Below, one piece after another: positions 6,233 through 7,936 of a DNA stretch of 7,936 bases. Position 1 is the first letter of the stretch; each line of letters begins with the position of its first letter. The position numbers and the translations under genes were made by a program. The notes under the pieces were generated by a model. It was not told the DNA's origin and did not search any database. It saw only the letters and a list, made by a program, of their open reading frames with translations. The stretch is from Candidatus Bipolaricaulota bacterium (GTDB lineage Bacteria > Bipolaricaulota > Bipolaricaulia > Bipolaricaulales > Bipolaricaulaceae), in NCBI GenBank assembly GCA_025060555.1, contig JANXBC010000052.1, forward strand, positions 1-7,936. Reading direction: 5' to 3'.

Positions 6233-7309
6233 TCACCCCGGCTTGCGCATGAAGCGGCGGCCAGGTAGTTCTTCCACAAGGCCAGAGAGCACAAGCTCCA
6301 CGAGGATCTGAGCCACATTTGCATGCGAAAATCCCGTTTGAGCCACGATTTCCTCGATGGAAAGGGGTTCGAGAGAAAGAAGGCCGTAAACCTTCGCGGC
6401 CTGTGGAGGAAGTTCTGGCTCGCGTTTTGGTCGCGCAGGCCCAAGGGGGAGCATGTTGAGTTCCTCGAGGATGTCCTCCACACAGGTCACGGGTTTAGCG
6501 CCCTCACGCAGGAGGCGATTTGCCCCCGCTGAAGCCTCGGAAGTGATGGGGCCGGGCACGGCCAAAACCTCCTTCCCCTGTTCTAAGGCGTAATCCGCGG
6601 TGATGAGGGCACCGGAGCGCTCCGGCGCCTCCACAACCACCACCAGGCGGGAGAGCCCGGCGATGAGGCGGTTTCGCCTGGGAAAAGTCCATTGCGCCCC
6701 TTCCATGTCCCAGGGGAATTCGGAGAGCACGGCGCCCTGCTCCGCGATCCTCCGCATGAGCTTCTCGCTTCCCGCGGGATAGGGTTTCCCTAGGCCGGTG
6801 CCGAGGACAGCGAGCGTACGGCCGGAGAGGAGGGCTCCCTCGTGGGCGGCGGTGTCGATTCCTGGGGCCATTCCGGAGACCACGGTGATCCCGCGCGCGG
6901 CCAAATCCTGGGCGAGCTTTTTGGCCACAAGCCTCCCGTAGCTTGTGCACCGGCGGGTGCCCACCATGCCGACCGCAAGAAGATCCTCTTCCTTCCACTC
7001 GCCCAGGATGTAGAGCACGGGAGGCGGGTCGGGGAGTTCCCGCAAGGGCTGGGGATATTCGGCTTCCTCGAGGGTTACGATCTTCGCGCCCGCTTGCTCG
7101 GCTTTTTTGAGCTCCTCTTCCGGGTGGGCCCTTCTTCGTTCCTCCCAAATTTGCGGGGCCGCCTCGCCGAAAAGCTCGGGAAGCGGGCCTTTTCCCAAGG
7201 CCTCCCACGCCTCCTTTGGGCTGCCAAACCGCTCAAGGAGCAAAGTGCGTCGGCGCGGAGTAAGCAACGGCAAGAGGTTCAGCCCCACCCAGGCGAGCTT
7301 CCTTTCCAT
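6233..7309 (-). CDS. dprA: DprA/Smf DNA-processing protein, natural transformation
   Basis: DprA binds incoming single-stranded DNA in the cytoplasm and loads RecA on it during natural transformation. The 358 residues show an N-terminal helical region beginning as DprA proteins do (LAWVGLNLLPLLTPRR, then ERFGSPKEAW), the Rossmann-like core with VGTRRCTSYG (116-125), SGMAPGIDTAAHEGAL (145-160), VLGTGLGKPYP (168-178), FPRRNRLIAGLS (209-220), ERSGALITADYALEQGKEV (230-248) and VPG, GANRLLREGA (262-271), and a C-terminal winged-helix domain (about 300-358, the DML1-like domain of longer DprAs). The ATG at 7309 is preferred because it gives the usual N-terminus; a TTG at 7327 would add six residues, and neither has a strong ribosome site. 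All core motifs are intact, so the protein should be functional. The topA or rnhB neighbours often seen next to dprA are absent here. Confidence 0.95.
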   Translation of the reverse strand: MERKLAWVGLNLLPLLTPRRRTLLLERFGSPKEAWEALGKGPLPELFGEAAPQIWEERRRAHPEEELKKAEQAGAKIVTLEEAEYPQPLRELPDPPPVLYILGEWKEEDLLAVGMVGTRRCTSYGRLVAKKLAQDLAARGITVVSGMAPGIDTAAHEGALLSGRTLAVLGTGLGKPYPAGSEKLMRRIAEQGAVLSEFPWDMEGAQWTFPRRNRLIAGLSRLVVVVEAPERSGALITADYALEQGKEVLAVPGPITSEASAGANRLLREGAKPVTCVEDILEELNMLPLGPARPKREPELPPQAAKVYGLLSLEPLSIEEIVAQTGFSHANVAQILVELVLSGLVEELPGRRFMRKPG

Positions 7310-7381
7310 CCCAGCAATGGTACCCAAGGCAAGGCCAAGCCAATCTTCGCCGAAGGTGCAAGATGTTAAAAACCTTGAACG

Positions 7382-7412
7382 AAAAAAGGAGGCGGGTTGC
7401 TCCCCCGCCCCC
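7382..7412 (-). terminator. Intrinsic terminator of the HEAT-repeat gene
   Basis: On the minus strand GGGGGCGGG, a seven-base loop and CCCGCCTCC form a 9-bp stem (one G-U pair), followed directly by six T residues (7387-7382). It starts 18 bases after the HEAT gene's stop. The wobble pair becomes an A-C mismatch on the plus strand, so it acts leftwards. It separates the HEAT gene from dprA, which would then need its own promoter between about 7381 and 7310. Confidence 0.88.
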
Positions 7413-7430
7413 TTCTATCTGATCCTGCTC

Positions 7431-7936
7431 CTATTTATTTTGTGTGAGCAATTTCGCTAGAGACTTTATTACAGTCGCGCGAACCGTTGGATCATTGTCT
7501 ACGGCTAAATTCAGCAATATGTCTATAACTTTGGTTTCTAAGGCCCTATCTGCCGAAACGGTTCCAAGAATTGTGGCGACTATCTGCCGCACTTGAGGGT
7601 CGCTGTGCTTTGCTAGCGGCTCCAACTGCTCGATAAAACCCTCTTCCGGTGGCCCCATTTCGATCAGCGCTTTGCACAATTCTTGGCGCACATCCGCTGA
7701 CGTTTCTCGCTTCAATGCCTCGATTACATCGCCGTAAGCGGATCTCGCTACCGGCCCCATCCAAGTTAGAATTTTGGCTGCTTCGATGCGCCTTGCGGGG
7801 CTGGCCATCCTCAATAGACTACGGCAGTCTTCGATTTCCATGCTAATTTCAGGCGTTAGGCACTCCTGGGAGGCGGCACGGCGGAAAAGGATGGCGTAGC
7901 GCGAGTTTCCTTTGTACTTCAATAACTGGCCAGCTA
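7431..7936 (-). CDS. HEAT-repeat protein, N-terminus outside the window
   Basis: The frame is open through the right edge, so the visible ~167 residues are the C-terminal part; the TTG at 7922 has no ribosome site and is unlikely to be the true start. From about 7820 down to the stop at 7431 there are three to four HEAT-type helical repeats. Recurrent segments are SPARRIEAAKIL, SADVRQELCKALIEMG, DPQVRQIVATILG and DPTVRATVIKSL, i.e. the D/S-P-x-V-R-x-x-A/V-x-x-x-L signature of the second helix. HEAT proteins are superhelical scaffolds for protein binding, sometimes with lyase activity in phycobilin families; there is no sign of the latter here. No signal peptide can be judged because the start is missing. 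The gene is AT-richer (25 G/C in a 60-base sample) than dprA and the VWA gene and ends at a clear terminator, so it is a separate transcription unit. Confidence 0.8.
   Translation of the reverse strand, partial: AGQLLKYKGNSRYAILFRRAASQECLTPEISMEIEDCRSLLRMASPARRIEAAKILTWMGPVARSAYGDVIEALKRETSADVRQELCKALIEMGPPEEGFIEQLEPLAKHSDPQVRQIVATILGTVSADRALETKVIDILLNLAVDNDPTVRATVIKSLAKLLTQNK

Noticed and set aside
6162..6236. Upstream GTG extension of the VWA protein (25 residues)
   Set aside because: It would overlap the dprA stop and place the signal peptide internally, and the AAGGAGG ribosome site clearly serves the ATG at 6161.
6504..7208. 234-codon minus-strand frame overlapping dprA
   Set aside because: It is an alternate frame inside dprA, rich in Arg/Gly/Pro, as expected of a GC-rich shadow; dprA motifs are intact in the other frame.
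1..7936. CRISPR array, tRNA or rRNA
   Set aside because: No regularly spaced direct repeats outside the coding RTX/Ig units, and no T-arm-like or rRNA-like segments, were seen on reading both strands.

Overview
This is bacterial DNA with a mosaic base composition. The only housekeeping gene recognisable by name is dprA (natural-transformation DNA-processing protein), on the minus strand. The other readable genes encode mostly secreted proteins: a 12-cysteine small protein, an Asp-box (BNR) beta-propeller, and a large von Willebrand A (VWA) / RTX / Ig-like repeat protein. Sec-type signal peptides, strong AGGAGG ribosome sites and a clear intrinsic terminator fit a bacterium. Repeat-rich secreted proteins like these, with many cysteines, are common in uncultured thermophile-type phyla such as Bipolaricaulota/Acetothermia. 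That placement is only an impression and cannot be fixed from this window.

Layout. Positions 1-333 hold the 3' part of a plus-strand frame whose first ~125 bases are extremely GC-rich (48 of the first 60 bases) and whose composition then changes sharply. Positions 334 to about 2180 contain no convincing intact gene. They look like decayed coding DNA. The best-supported relic is a frame-broken RelE/ParE-type toxin at about 1180-1412, and there is a weaker coiled-coil-like relic on the minus strand at 471-637. Positions 2232-4009 are a two-gene plus-strand operon (12-Cys secreted protein, then secreted beta-propeller, 11 bases apart). A hairpin at 4011-4044 separates it from the convergent minus-strand genes.

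On the minus strand, read from right to left, lie a HEAT-repeat protein entering from the right edge (7936-7431), an intrinsic terminator (7412-7382), dprA (7309-6233) and the VWA/RTX/Ig-like surface protein (6161-4062). The last gene starts 71 bases after dprA and has its own good ribosome site.

How the parts may work together. The plus-strand operon probably makes two exported, disulfide-rich or metal-binding proteins. The propeller carries CxxC pairs at matching places in its first three blades, and its upstream partner has 12 cysteines. The convergent VWA protein is also exported and cysteine-rich, with a complete metal-ion site (MIDAS) and 13 calcium-binding nonapeptides. All three look like envelope or extracellular adhesion/binding proteins. 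A joint function is inference, since the propeller operon and the VWA gene are transcribed towards each other and differ in GC content. I see no CRISPR array, tRNA, rRNA or intact mobile element.
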